From Kiritimatiellia bacterium (lineage in GTDB: Bacteria; Verrucomicrobiota; Kiritimatiellia; UBA8416; JABMPJ01): a stretch of DNA of 36,744 nt. Both the position numbers and the translations under genes were made by a program. The first letter of the stretch is position 1; each line of letters begins with the position of its first letter. The notes beneath the pieces were generated by a model. That model was not told where the DNA came from and made no database searches. It saw only the letters and a list, made by a program, of their open reading frames with translations. Location: assembly GCA_016783675.1 (NCBI GenBank), contig JADHWE010000019.1:1-36744 (forward strand), read 5' to 3'. Positions 24,501 to 33,039 of this stretch are shown in pieces.

Positions 24501-26423
24501 GTGATAGTTGTACATGCGCCCCTCGTCAGCGCCATGTCCGCTGCCCTGGGCCACGAGAATCTCGGCACGCGTGTGGGGGTCGCCGTTGATGTCGGTCGCG
24601 ATCGTGTCTCCCATCGCCAGGGAATCGCCTGCGTAAAGGTCACGCGAAATCGGAAGCTCCTCGATATCGCCACTGCGCATCACCGTGAGCTCGGCGCCAT
24701 GGGTATAGACACGGATACGGTTCCCGCTCACGTCGCCGGCAGCCACCTCGTCGCCCGACGATGCGAAGATATTGCCGGCTGTAACCAGGTCGCCGTGTAC
24801 CCATTCAACGCCCAGGTAGCCGTGGGGATAGATGTAGCCGAGTGCGCCCTCCACGTCCCAGCGGGCACAGAGCCCTGCAACCTTCTGAAGCAGCAGGTTC
24901 ACCTCACCCTCGGGATTGCGCGCGAACAGGTTGCGTGGACTGGTTACGGCAAGGTAGTTCGCCTCCCTCCAAGCCGCGGTAACAGCGGCACGCACGGTGG
25001 CGCCGCTGCCCTCGACGCGGCGTGTCACGATCGACAGATCCTCCTGGTAGGCATCGTAGGCATCGTGGTAGTCCACGTAGCCCTCGCCGCCGATGCGATA
25101 CGTGACCGTATCGGGGTACATGACCGGAAGAAGCGAGTAAGACACGGACGTGAAGTTGCTGGCCGGCAGCTCATACGGCGGCGTGAATGTTACGTCAATG
25201 GTGCTGCGCCGGGTCGCCGGGTCGTACGTGATGTTGTAGGTCCTCCCACCGCCATCGCCCTTCCACGGGATCTGGAACCCCGTGACCGTGTCAACGACGC
25301 GATCGATCATCACCGGTAGGTCGCCAACGTTGTCGATGCGAACGCCGCAGTCGATCTTGTGATCGGTCTGCCAGGCCTCGCGACTGAGCCGTATCATCGG
25401 CAGGCGCCGCTCCACCTCCAGCTCCACGGACGCGCCGAATGGACAGCCGTTGGTTGTTATTGCACGGGCACGGAGGTAGTGGAAGCCGGTGCTGATACCG
25501 GTACAGTCATAGGTGTATTGGTAACGCATGGGGTGGCCGGGAATACCGCTCGTCGCCGTGTGCTTCAGGTTCCCATCCAGGTAGAACTCCACCTCTCTTA
25601 CGGGGATGTTCGTCGGCACAAGCCTGGGGAACCCCGGCGACGCGCGGGAGGACCGGCTGGTCAAGCCGGGCTGACTGGCCTCCACTTCCATCAGCACGTT
25701 GGTTGCCGGAGCGACATCACTGTCGGTGAAGATTGTCAGCCACCGCCAGGGCTCGCGGATCAGGATATCGCACTCGGTTCCGTAGCAGTCCTCAATCAGG
25801 CTGCGTGCCATTGACATCGTTCGCCACTCATCCACCTGGTTATAGGCGCGCGCCATGATCACGTGCTCCTCGAGCATCTCGGGAGCCGTCATGCCATCCG
25901 GCCCGGGATAGAAGTAGCCGCGGAATGGCGCCGTGTAGTCGACGGCGAAGACCTCCCCGTCCATCATGAACTCGACCCGATCCACTGAACCGGACGCGTC
26001 CATGCGGAACTCGAACGTCTGGGTATCCGCCAGCACGAACTCTGAAACCGTGACATCACTTGCGGCCGGATCGGTTTGGAACGAGCTCGGCTGGCTCGTC
26101 ACACAGAGACCGCTATCGTCCTCGGAGACCACGATGTAGTGATAGAGCTTGTCCGACTCAAGCGGCATGAGTTCAACGGCGTGATTGAATTCCAGCGTGG
26201 CATCCGACTCCTCGTCGTCGTAGACACCGGCCTGGACGCCGTAACGCACAACGCTACTGGCCTTCTCGGATGTATCCCAGTGGATCCAGCCCGAATCCGA
26301 CGTAAGGTTGGATGAAATCGGCCCCCAGGTTATCTGTGGTGGTGCGGCGAATACCCCGCCGCCTCCCACGATGCACCAACCAAGAATGACGGCCAGACGT
26401 CCGTCAGTATGCAACACAGCCAT
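21582..26423 (-). CDS. Secreted C25-family (gingipain-like) cysteine protease, 1,613 aa
   Basis: An exported multidomain protein. The signal peptide covers about residues 1-27 (ending VFAA), and a strong GGGAGG site lies just before ATG 26423. Residues 28-120 look like a fibronectin III-type fold. Residues about 550-860 hold repeated beta-propeller-like segments (DEVAAGDVSGNRIRVYT, AEIVVADESEDTIRVYEY). Residues about 900-1140 match the C25 peptidase fold with H1033 (FLTGHGSPGGWD) and C1065 (VYASSCKTARY) as the likely dyad. Two CARDB-like domains follow (about 1327-1430 and 1434-1530), then a 70-residue module (RVKWWSIPDRVYAV...DGFYRVFE) common in PVC secreted proteins. Substrate unknown. No type IX sorting domain or LPXTG motif was recognised. 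Confidence 0.82.
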   Translation of the reverse strand: MAVLHTDGRLAVILGWCIVGGGGVFAAPPQITWGPISSNLTSDSGWIHWDTSEKASSVVRYGVQAGVYDDEESDATLEFNHAVELMPLESDKLYHYIVVSEDDSGLCVTSQPSSFQTDPAASDVTVSEFVLADTQTFEFRMDASGSVDRVEFMMDGEVFAVDYTAPFRGYFYPGPDGMTAPEMLEEHVIMARAYNQVDEWRTMSMARSLIEDCYGTECDILIREPWRWLTIFTDSDVAPATNVLMEVEASQPGLTSRSSRASPGFPRLVPTNIPVREVEFYLDGNLKHTATSGIPGHPMRYQYTYDCTGISTGFHYLRARAITTNGCPFGASVELEVERRLPMIRLSREAWQTDHKIDCGVRIDNVGDLPVMIDRVVDTVTGFQIPWKGDGGGRTYNITYDPATRRSTIDVTFTPPYELPASNFTSVSYSLLPVMYPDTVTYRIGGEGYVDYHDAYDAYQEDLSIVTRRVEGSGATVRAAVTAAWREANYLAVTSPRNLFARNPEGEVNLLLQKVAGLCARWDVEGALGYIYPHGYLGVEWVHGDLVTAGNIFASSGDEVAAGDVSGNRIRVYTHGAELTVMRSGDIEELPISRDLYAGDSLAMGDTIATDINGDPHTRAEILVAQGSGHGADEGRMYNYHYEYVPSSRNFGQTWFATTYNSGDGFASANVLADTGDTFDEVIVANADDGGRIDVYYSTGALGKSISTDFSAADQIAVGPVLGGGPEEQIVVACYGANRLDVFAPYGVAGAVTVRATHPCALSAGDCVGVGDVWGDAGAEIVVADESEDTIRVYEYVEGSGLGLVDGFDHPFESGDRLLVAPLHGGSKAQILVVGPDSGSHHNGRVDVVNFCGGDSPGDRWTLDELINEGETWADRLADGWDTGGHLLVVGETDIVPTFTDSLTACGGARYIGLTDQRYASTTGSRWIPELSMARIVGDTAADMTASLQTILDVRNGVANFRDSEALMVSGYDEGPSGGSDDIEFADDVDAAEAGVDDAGFSITRRDTEGGTYDRAAFFADATDKDFIFLTGHGSPGGWDIMHGNHVAASFVPGDNRPLVYASSCKTARYTAGRSFAEAWLQNGAVAYIGATENGLWYTGREVATRFCAEYDQLTSLGHALMRAKQVVGGMGEGDENKAYRYNCAVFSLFGDPSMRCSYSWLLDAPPEPRVPPLLHLAGALDTVAFTVPDCIVTNQDGLDHVSIPGQPPVFEPGKPLVPTYSVLVDYPAGSRVHDVTLTVRDGLRQYPSLNIPLAEALIPGAGSDQSSVVQGANWWPDSDFTWSVEKTPGDTSRLHVRAHPFFTDIGPGDSQFYSNFTFSIDYTVSDVAINRIVPNRDVYESGETADILVYFANNGSEPIDLTFEAEIIGDQGTVATVNPVTLEQAQSMCSYSFLWGTGTTTSGHYAVEVTLKDGQGELLDRDSRDIEISGLAGEMTDLQVAPTNFVVGDDVALEATFANSGAWPLSGTLVIRVFDANGELLALFTHEFSDLAASGTVAFNTVWSNASVVARSCRIAAYALYDGKSSEKLLSEEWLTADLLLHSLEDLGGTRRVKWWSIPDRVYAVHFTSNLVDTGFTCIASNIPAEPCLNTYDDTTTTEDGFYRVFEHSPDP

Positions 26424-26539
26424 GACACACCTCCCTCCCGGTCGTCACCGTGCCTTCGGCACCGAAAGCCGGCCAACCGAACCACAGTCCGGAGTCTAGC
26501 TCTGAATGGCAGAATCCGTCAACTGGAGAACACCTTTCA

Positions 26540-26751
26540 GGACTTACCCCAGTTTCTCAGAACAGACCGATTCAATATCCAATATCCAACAAGGAACTCC
26601 CAACTTCCAAGGGATTTGCCGCCGTAGGCGGCTCCCTACTTGGTCGGTTGGATATTCCTTGTTGGATATTGGGTGTTCAGATGCCCTGTGGCACAGGTTA
26701 CTGTTCAGTAGGGACTTACGACGAATCAAGTCCGAGAACTGGGGTAAGTCC
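26540..26751. repeat. Nested inverted-repeat unit with TATCCAA arms
   Basis: Outer arms at 26540-26558 and 26734-26751 (GGACTTACCCCAGTTTCTC and its near-exact inverse, one base shorter). Inner arms at 26580-26596 and 26655-26671 are perfect over 17 bp (CAATATCCAACAAGGAA). The core carries a small GCCGCC/GGCGGC hairpin. The 24-bp sequence at 26573-26596 recurs exactly at 36671-36694. It resembles a non-autonomous miniature element; no target duplication was identified. Confidence 0.65.
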
Positions 26752-26887
26752 AAGAGAACACCTTTAAGGCATTTGCTGTGGCCAGCGCAAACGCCCGTGG
26801 CAGGTGGCGAATGGCGAGTGTTTCGCCCCATTCCCAGTGGTCATGGGAAGATGTAGTACAGAGCATAGTACAGACTGTGGCGGCGCC

Positions 26888-26942
26888 CTGCTCCAGCCGC
26901 GGGGAGGCCATTCAGGAGCCCCTATTTTCCGAGACCGACCCC
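26888..26942 (+). repeat. 55-bp dispersed repeat, copy 2
   Basis: Same length and same conserved ends as 21476-21530; the first 25 bp differ at only two positions and the last 14 bp are identical. Both copies lie in intergenic DNA on the same strand. Confidence 0.7.
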
Positions 26943-27147
26943 TCTCGACCATCACTCCATCTCAAACTCGCAGTACAGTCGCTCCGTGCCGCAGGGCTCG
27001 CAACGGATAATGAACTTCGTGCAGATATCCTGCTCGCTAAGGGACTTCTTATCCATAGACAGCCTGCATAGTGGACCTCACATCCTACTCTCGGAGTGAA
27101 GCTAGCACTGGAAGACGAGACATTCAAGCGGTCGTTCGCCCTCTGCT

Positions 27148-28326
27148 TCACATCGACCTGACACATGAACCATGCAAGGACACGATCGCTGACAGGGCGT
27201 CGTCGCGGGCGGGAATGAGGTGAGAGGGGGTGTAGCGAGCGGCGGCCTCACGGCCGCGGTCGGGGTGGCCTTGCCATAGATCGTCTTGCTGTTTGCGGGT
27301 GGCGAGGGTGGCCAGGCGTCCGCACAGGTCGTGTTCGTTGCCGTCGTAGAAGAAGGAGTCACAGCCGGGCTGGTCGGTGTTGGCGAAGACTTCCGGATAA
27401 GCGAGACGGGGCGGGACGAGGGGAAAGGCACCGGCAGCGGAAGCTTCAAGGATGCCAATACCGAAAAACTCGTGGTTGGAGGTGGAAACGACCACGTCCG
27501 ACTCCCGGAGCACTTCCTCATAGGAGGCGCGTGATTCCTGGTAGCCCCAGTACAGGATCCGGTCAGCGAATCGCTGCCGTGCCTGCTCAAAGATGGGCAT
27601 CGGTTGCCGTCCTCCTCCACCACCGATCACACTGACCCGGAAATCGATGTTCTGAGCCACAAGAAGATCCAGGGCAGCAAAGAACCGCTCCGGACATTTG
27701 TCATGCTCCCAGCGTGCGACCCATAGGATATGCAGGGGGCCTCCGGGCCGCATCGCGGGCGCACCGGACATCTTGATGGAGGGAGGATGGACAACCGCTT
27801 TAGCACGAATGGCGTCCACAGCAGTCAGGATTTTGAAATCCGGCATGCGCTTGATAAACGCCGTGGCAGCGTCCAGGAACTCGTCACGATGAAAGGCGGA
27901 GTTAAACCAGACCGACTCGGCAGAGAGGGCCGTGGTGAGGTTTGAGAAAACGAAATGGTAGTCGCGCTCACTCTCCTCACGCACGGGATAGGTGAGTTGG
28001 TTCTCGTGAAAATAGGCCGCCGCCGGCAGGTTTCGTACCGCGGAAGGCGCCAGCCCCCGGAAATCAGCCAGGGAGAGCATATCGGATGTGAAAATTACGT
28101 CCCATTCCTGCCCCTCTGACACTGCGGCGCTCACTTGTTCAGCAAATGTGACGCCGCTATGGCGCATCCGCCACTTCCATTTCGAATCGGGCAGACTCAG
28201 CAGTGTCCACTCGTGTCGGCTAAGCTCAACCCACTCATCAAGGAAGGCCCTATGGCTCCCGCCGTAGTAAGCCTCCAGCGCGAGGACACGCAGGGGAGGG
28301 GACTCGGACTGATTTGACGTACTCAC
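27148..28326 (-). CDS. tRNA-queuosine mannosyltransferase-like glycosyltransferase
   Basis: A 392-aa GT4-type transferase with an N-terminal DUF3524 region: [17 protein letters not shown] at about residues 15-31 and KWKWRMR near 48, the hallmark of GTDC1/QTMAN proteins, which in animals add mannose to queuosine in tRNA-Asp. The C-terminal Rossmann half has [16 protein letters not shown] and [19 protein letters not shown], where the FGIGILEA block binds the sugar nucleotide. GTG 28326 overlaps the RpiB-SHMT stop as GTGA. It ends the purD operon. Whether the bacterial enzyme modifies tRNA queuosine is inferred from the family; no queuosine synthesis genes are in the window. Confidence 0.85.
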   Translation of the reverse strand: MSTSNQSESPPLRVLALEAYYGGSHRAFLDEWVELSRHEWTLLSLPDSKWKWRMRHSGVTFAEQVSAAVSEGQEWDVIFTSDMLSLADFRGLAPSAVRNLPAAAYFHENQLTYPVREESERDYHFVFSNLTTALSAESVWFNSAFHRDEFLDAATAFIKRMPDFKILTAVDAIRAKAVVHPPSIKMSGAPAMRPGGPLHILWVARWEHDKCPERFFAALDLLVAQNIDFRVSVIGGGGGRQPMPIFEQARQRFADRILYWGYQESRASYEEVLRESDVVVSTSNHEFFGIGILEASAAGAFPLVPPRLAYPEVFANTDQPGCDSFFYDGNEHDLCGRLATLATRKQQDDLWQGHPDRGREAAARYTPSHLIPARDDALSAIVSLHGSCVRSM

Positions 28327-30005
28327 GGCGCGGGGAAGGCGGCGGCGAGGGTTTCCACGCGGGTGCGCACGTCTGCAATGATGGCGTCGTCCTCGTGGGC
28401 GCCCAAGACGTGACTGATCAGCTCGGCGATGGTCTTCATCTCGACCTCACCCATACCCCGGGTCGTCACAGCCGGTGTGCCAATGCGGATGCCGGATGTG
28501 ACAAACGGGCTCTTTGTGTCGAAGGGGATCGAATTCTTGTTGAGAACGATGCCGGCCTTCTCCAGCGCGTTGGCCGCGTCTTTGCCGGTCAGGCCAGCCG
28601 GGGTCAAGTCAACCAGCATCAGGTGATTGTCCGTGCCGCCCGAGATAAGGCGGAGCCCTGCCGCCTGTAGCGCAGCAGCCAATACGGCCGCATTGTCTAC
28701 CACGCGCTGTGCGTACTCCTTGAATGCCGGATTAAGGGCTTCCTTGAAACAGACGGCTTTGGCGGCCACGGAGTGCATCTGGGGCCCGCCCTGCATGCCG
28801 GGGAAGACCTGCTTGTCCACATCGGCCGCGTACTTCTCGCTGCAGAGTATCATCCCGCTGCGCGGGCCGCGCAGGGTCTTGTGCGTCGTGGTGGTGACAA
28901 AATCACTGTAGGGAACGGGGCTCGGATGCACGCCTGCTGCTACCAGCCCGGCAATGTGCGCCATGTCGACGGTCAGCATGGCGCCCACCGAGTCGGCGAT
29001 CTCGCGAAAACGCGGGAAATCAAGAATGCGCGGATAGGCGCTGGCGCCGGCCACGATCATCTTGGGCTTGTGTTCCTTTGCCAACGCCTCGACCTCGTCG
29101 TAGTCGATCACCTCGTCGCCCTGCTTCACGCCGTAGTGGACCATATTGAAGAGGCGGCCGGAGAAATTGACCGGGCTACCGTGCGTCAGGTGCCCACCAT
29201 GCGCCAGGCTCATGGCCAGAATCGTGTCGCCCGGCTCGAGGGCGGCAAAGTAGACGGCCATGTTGGCCGCGCTGCCGCAGTGCGGCTGCACGTTGACGTG
29301 ATCGGCACCAAACAGCTCCTTGGCACGGTCAATCGCAAGTTGCTCGATCTCATCGACGTGCTTGCAGCCATTGTACCAACGTTTGCGCGGATAGCCCTCG
29401 GCGTACTTGTTGGTCATGACCGAGCCCTGGGCCTCGCGCACGGCACGGCTGACGTGGTTTTCGGAGGCAATCAGGTCGAGAGTCATCTGCTGGCGCAGGA
29501 TTTCCGCTTGCGTGACGGACCATGCTTCAGGGTCGGCTTCATACAGTCCGGCCGTCTCGGTCTCAGTCACGTGATGCACAGCAAACTTCTCGAGCCGGCG
29601 GAGATGGCGTTCGTCGCCGGAGAAAGGAGTGGTCAGCCATGTATCGAGAATAGCCTTCGCCTCGACGTCCGAGATGAGCCCACCGGCAAGTACGAGCACG
29701 TTGGCATCGTTGTGCTCGCGCGTCTTCTCAGCCATTTCGGGGGTCATGCAGAGCGCCGCACGCACACGCGGGTATTTGTTGGCGGCCATGGACATCCCAA
29801 CACCCGTGGTGCAAACCAGAATGCCCTGGTCGGCTTCTCCCGAGGCAATGCGCGAAGCTACGGCCGTGGCGTAGTCTGAGTAGTCGACCGACTCGGTGCC
29901 GTGGCAGCCCAGGTCCTCCACGTCGATGCCCTTCTCGGCGAGCGTCGTCTCCACCAGTTCCTTGATCTCGAATCCCCCGTGGTCGGCTCCAATGACTATC
30001 TTCAT
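28323..30005 (-). CDS. rpiB-glyA: Fused ribose-5-phosphate isomerase B and serine hydroxymethyltransferase
   Basis: One 560-aa frame carries two enzymes. Residues 1-145 are RpiB, interconverting ribose-5-P and ribulose-5-[11 protein letters not shown], catalytic C65 in [13 protein letters not shown] and HNDANVL. Residues about 150-560 are SHMT, which makes glycine and methylenetetrahydrofolate from serine with [30 protein letters not shown] and K376 in [10 protein letters not shown]. The linker is short and no internal stop or frameshift is visible, so this is a true fusion. The start overlaps the phosphatase stop by ATGA. In Bacillus the separate genes lie close together in the same order, which explains how a fusion could arise. 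Confidence 0.95.
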   Translation of the reverse strand: MKIVIGADHGGFEIKELVETTLAEKGIDVEDLGCHGTESVDYSDYATAVASRIASGEADQGILVCTTGVGMSMAANKYPRVRAALCMTPEMAEKTREHNDANVLVLAGGLISDVEAKAILDTWLTTPFSGDERHLRRLEKFAVHHVTETETAGLYEADPEAWSVTQAEILRQQMTLDLIASENHVSRAVREAQGSVMTNKYAEGYPRKRWYNGCKHVDEIEQLAIDRAKELFGADHVNVQPHCGSAANMAVYFAALEPGDTILAMSLAHGGHLTHGSPVNFSGRLFNMVHYGVKQGDEVIDYDEVEALAKEHKPKMIVAGASAYPRILDFPRFREIADSVGAMLTVDMAHIAGLVAAGVHPSPVPYSDFVTTTTHKTLRGPRSGMILCSEKYAADVDKQVFPGMQGGPQMHSVAAKAVCFKEALNPAFKEYAQRVVDNAAVLAAALQAAGLRLISGGTDNHLMLVDLTPAGLTGKDAANALEKAGIVLNKNSIPFDTKSPFVTSGIRIGTPAVTTRGMGEVEMKTIAELISHVLGAHEDDAIIADVRTRVETLAAAFPAP

Positions 30006-30472
30006 CTTTCGACTGTCCCGTTCTTCAGGTGTGCCAGCAAGCCCGGCAGCGCCTGTTCGATTTCGTTTCTTATTGCCCGGTACACATCATGTGACATCCC
30101 GATGGGGTCACGTAAATCCTGGCCAGTGGCCTTTGCATCAAACGATTTGAGCATGCGCACCTTATCCATGGCCTCCGGGTAGAGGAGATCCATCATGCGG
30201 CTGTGATCCGAGGTCATGACAACCACAAGCTCGGCGGCGACCACGAGCTCGTTGCTCAGCGGGCGGCTGCTGTGCGCCGAGATGTCGATGCCTTTCTCGC
30301 GCATCACGTCCACCGCTTCGCGACTGGCGGGGATACCAAAACCGGCCGCCAAGCCTGCCGAACATACATCCCAGCCCGGACCCAGCGCCGGGTGGGCACG
30401 CAGGAGATACTCCGCCATGGGACTGCGGCACACGTTCCCCGTACACACAAAAACAACAAGTCCACCCGCCAT
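30002..30472 (-). CDS. Low-molecular-weight protein phosphatase (YwlE-like)
   Basis: A 156-aa cysteine phosphatase. The P loop is C10-TGNVC-R16-S and the general acid is D122 in DPIG. The start [17 protein letters not shown] and the neighbours resemble B. subtilis YwlE, a protein-arginine phosphatase. YwlE has threonine at the position occupied here by V14, a residue reported to govern arginine versus tyrosine preference, so the substrate is open. ATG 30472 is chosen over the longer frame because GGAG lies 7 nt upstream and homologues begin there. It overlaps rpiB-glyA by 4 nt. Confidence 0.9.
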   Translation of the reverse strand: MAGGLVVFVCTGNVCRSPMAEYLLRAHPALGPGWDVCSAGLAAGFGIPASREAVDVMREKGIDISAHSSRPLSNELVVAAELVVVMTSDHSRMMDLLYPEAMDKVRMLKSFDAKATGQDLRDPIGMSHDVYRAIRNEIEQALPGLLAHLKNGTVER

Positions 30473-30624
30473 AATATCTCCAATCCGGACGCGTCTGGAG
30501 ACCCTACACAGAACGAGACGCATACTCAAGCGCTCGGTTGCTCTTCGGTGTAATCCGCTGATCTTGGTGACGCATAGAGCCGTTCACCATTCGGCTGAAT
30601 TCCGGCTCGCCGAAATGTCGGAGA

Positions 30625-31200
30625 TCAGAGCGCAGCGGTCGCACGGAGATCGGCGACGCTCAACGCCCCCTCGCGCAGAACATCGAGTTTCCCGCCACTC
30701 ACGCGCACGACGCTACTGGGCACACCGCCGCGAACGGGACCGCCATCAAGAATCATCGCCACACGGTCGCCCAGCGGTTCACGCGCCTGGTCCGCCGTCA
30801 GCGCAGGGGGTTCGCCGCTCAGGTTGGCGCTCGTGACGCGCAGCACGCCACCGGCAGCCCGCAGGAGCGCGCGCATATCGTCGTGGTTGGGTACGCGCAC
30901 ACCCTCGGTTCCGTTCGGCGTATCCACGATGAGGGTGAGCGGACCGGGCCAGAAGGTATCCACCAGCCGCTGCTCCGCCCCAGACAATTCAGCCCCGATC
31001 ACCTCTACCGCGGCGGCATCTGCCAAGAGCAGAGGAATCGGCTTGGTTTCGGGCCGTCCTTTAACCACGAAGAGCCGTTCGATGGCATCGGGTTGGTCGG
31101 GATGGGCACAGACCCCGTATACCGTATCGGTTGGAGCCACGACGAGACGGCCGGCCCGGAGGGCTGCGGCCGCCGCCTCAATCATGGCGAGCGTAATCAC
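30625..31200 (-). CDS. tsaC: L-threonylcarbamoyladenylate synthase (YrdC/Sua5 family)
   Basis: Makes threonylcarbamoyl-AMP from threonine, bicarbonate and ATP, the first step of the t6A37 tRNA modification. The YrdC fold is clear: LVVAPTDTVYGV, KGRPETKPIPLLL, FWPGPLTLI, GVRVPNH and TSANLSGEPP. With 191 aa it has only the YrdC domain and lacks the Sua5 C-terminal domain. GTG 31200 overlaps the purE stop as GTGA. The 152-bp gap to the phosphatase downstream has only weak hairpins. The gene corresponds to ywlC in the Bacillus order. Confidence 0.93.
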   Translation of the reverse strand: MITLAMIEAAAAALRAGRLVVAPTDTVYGVCAHPDQPDAIERLFVVKGRPETKPIPLLLADAAAVEVIGAELSGAEQRLVDTFWPGPLTLIVDTPNGTEGVRVPNHDDMRALLRAAGGVLRVTSANLSGEPPALTADQAREPLGDRVAMILDGGPVRGGVPSSVVRVSGGKLDVLREGALSVADLRATAAL

Positions 31201-31706
31201 GCCGGCAGATCGCGCTGCACGTTCTTGTTGCCCTTGGCAACCTTGCGCTTCAGCCCACGCTTGTACGCCGTGAGCTTACGCCGCAGGGCGGGACGCGCGA
31301 GGGCGATCATCTGCGCGGCCAGAACCGCGGCGTTTATTGGACCGGCGCTACCAAGCGTGACCGTGGCCACCGGAATGCCCGACGGCATCTGCAGCGTGGC
31401 GAGCAGTGCATCGAGTCCGTTCAGGGCACCGCCCTTGACCGGGATGCCGATGACCGGCAACGTTGTGTGCGCAGCCAGGACGCCACCGAGATGCGCGGCG
31501 CCACCGGCAGCAGCAATGATCACCTTGATGCCGCGCTTCTGGGCTTCAGCGGCAAGCTTGCAGGCATCTTCCGGCGTACGATGTGCCGAGCAGACCTGGA
31601 CATCACAGCCGATTTCGAACTCGGCCAGTGTCTCGACCGCTTTCTTGACGAGCGGCCAGTCCGAATCGCTTCCCATTACGACAATCACTTCTGGTTTCGT
31701 AGGCAT
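31197..31706 (-). CDS. purE: N5-carboxyaminoimidazole ribonucleotide mutase
   Basis: Purine synthesis step converting N5-CAIR to CAIR. The class I PurE signature is complete: VVMGSDSDWP at residues 9-18, SAHRTPE near 41, AAGGAAHLGGVLA and LPVIGIPV. Length is 169 aa. The C-terminal tail (LKRKVAKGNK) is longer and more basic than usual. AAAGGA lies upstream of ATG 31706. It is 22 bp from purD and overlaps tsaC. No purK is seen nearby. Confidence 0.95.
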   Translation of the reverse strand: MPTKPEVIVVMGSDSDWPLVKKAVETLAEFEIGCDVQVCSAHRTPEDACKLAAEAQKRGIKVIIAAAGGAAHLGGVLAAHTTLPVIGIPVKGGALNGLDALLATLQMPSGIPVATVTLGSAGPINAAVLAAQMIALARPALRRKLTAYKRGLKRKVAKGNKNVQRDLPA

Positions 31707-31728
31707 CTTCTGTTCCTTTCGCTGTTGA

Positions 31729-33000
31729 TTAACGGTTGAGTGCGCGGGCCGCGATATCCGTCCGATACTGGGCTTGGTCGAAACTAACCTGTGAGAGCGC
31801 GGCGTAGACCTGTTTAACGGCCTCGGGGAGTGTGGGCCCCAGGGCTGTCACGCCCAACACACGACCACCTGATGTCACAACAGTACCGTCCTTTTCGGCC
31901 GTCCCGGCATGGAACACAACCACTCCGGGTAGCGCGCCGGCCTCATTGAGCCCGTTGATGACTTTTTCTTTTTCGTAGGAGCCGGGGTATCCACCCGACG
32001 CCATGACAACACAGACGCACGCTTCCGGTTTCCATTTCAACAGATCGTCGGACAATGTTCCATCCACACAGGCTTGGAACAGCGGTAGGATATCGCCATT
32101 GATACGCGGCAGTACGACCTGTGTCTCCGGATCACCGAAACGGCAGTTGTACTCCAGCACCTTCGGCCCGTCTGCCGTCATCATCAGGCCGGCATACAGC
32201 ACACCTTTATAGGTGATCCCGCGCCGCTTCAGCTCGTCGACCGTGGGACGCAAGACCTGGTCATGGATGACCGGCCACAGATCGTCGGTGACGACCGGGG
32301 CGGGGGAGTAGGCGCCCATGCCGCCGGTGTTGGGGCCCTGGTCACCGTTAAAGACACGCTTGTGGTCCTGCGATGAGGAGAGCATGACGATGTTATCACC
32401 ATCAACCAGCGCCAGGATGGATGCTTCTTCACCTTCGAGGAACTCTTCGACCACGATCCGGTTACCCGAATCGCCATAGCGCCGCTCCAGGCAAATCTCG
32501 TTGAGGGCCGTCTCAGCCTCTTCTTCGGTCATACAGACATAGACGCCTTTACCGGCCGCCAGACCATCGGCCTTGATAACGATCGGTGCGCCCTGTTCCC
32601 GCACATAGTCCATGGCGCCGTCTTTGCCGCTGAACGTCTCGCACGCCGCGGTAGGAACACCGGCGCTGACCATGATGTCCTTACAGAACTCCTTGCTCCC
32701 CTCCATACGGGCCCCGTCGGCGCGCGGACCAAACACGCGCAACCCCTCGGCCTCCATACGATCGGCAATACCGGCGCAGAGCGGCGCTTCGGGGCCCACC
32801 ACCACGAGATCGGGGCGGTTCTCGGTAGCCCATGCCGTCAGAGCGTCTACATCCTCGGCCCCGATGGGCAGGTTGGTTGCCACTTCGGCCGTACCGGCAT
32901 TCCCCGGGGCACAGAACACCTCCGGGTTGGTGCTGTCATTCGCAATCTTCCAGGCCAGCGTATGTTCGCGACCCCCACCGCCTATAACTAGAATCTTCAT
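31729..33000 (-). CDS. purD: Phosphoribosylamine-glycine ligase
   Basis: Joins phosphoribosylamine and glycine with ATP to give GAR, the second step of purine synthesis. Full-length ATP-grasp enzyme of 423 aa: VIGGGGREHTLAWK at the start, GPEAPLCAGI, IKADGLAAGKGVYV, DGDQ-type loop GDQGPNTGGMGAYSP and EYNCRFGDPETQ. ATG 33000 is the family start; an in-frame extension upstream has no support. There is no ribosome site, and a promoter (TTGACT/TATCCT) predicts transcription starting next to the ATG. It heads the operon; glycine from the SHMT domain further down is its substrate. Confidence 0.96.
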   Translation of the reverse strand: MKILVIGGGGREHTLAWKIANDSTNPEVFCAPGNAGTAEVATNLPIGAEDVDALTAWATENRPDLVVVGPEAPLCAGIADRMEAEGLRVFGPRADGARMEGSKEFCKDIMVSAGVPTAACETFSGKDGAMDYVREQGAPIVIKADGLAAGKGVYVCMTEEEAETALNEICLERRYGDSGNRIVVEEFLEGEEASILALVDGDNIVMLSSSQDHKRVFNGDQGPNTGGMGAYSPAPVVTDDLWPVIHDQVLRPTVDELKRRGITYKGVLYAGLMMTADGPKVLEYNCRFGDPETQVVLPRINGDILPLFQACVDGTLSDDLLKWKPEACVCVVMASGGYPGSYEKEKVINGLNEAGALPGVVVFHAGTAEKDGTVVTSGGRVLGVTALGPTLPEAVKQVYAALSQVSFDQAQYRTDIAARALNR

Positions 33001-33008
33001 GGCGCAAC

Positions 33009-33036
33009 AGGATAATTGATCGTCCCGCAGAGTCAA
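33009..33036 (-). promoter_or_regulatory. Candidate sigma-70 promoter of purD, leaderless
   Basis: On the minus strand TTGACT (33036-33031) and TATCCT (33014-33009) are 16 bp apart. A start 6-8 nt downstream falls at 33001-33003, directly at the ATG (33000-32998), in agreement with the missing Shine-Dalgarno. It abuts the T-rich tail of the terminator of the upstream operon. Confidence 0.5.
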
Positions 33037-33039
33037 AAG

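Larger units (their letters stand above)
26424..27147. other. 720-bp repeat-rich intergenic region
   Basis: No credible gene. It contains a nested inverted-repeat unit (26540-26751), a second 55-bp dispersed repeat (26888-26942) and a TATCCAA repeat shared with the window end. Open frames here are made of repeat sequence. Confidence 0.7.

Noticed and set aside
23766-25319. Plus-strand 517-codon ORF
   Set aside because: Antisense to the C25 protease gene; histidine/valine/arginine-rich composition with no domain is typical of a shadow frame.
26409-26911. Short ORFs reading NIQYPTRN or MASPRLEQ in the intergenic region
   Set aside because: They are translations of the dispersed repeats and recur wherever the repeats occur; no ribosome sites or independent conservation.
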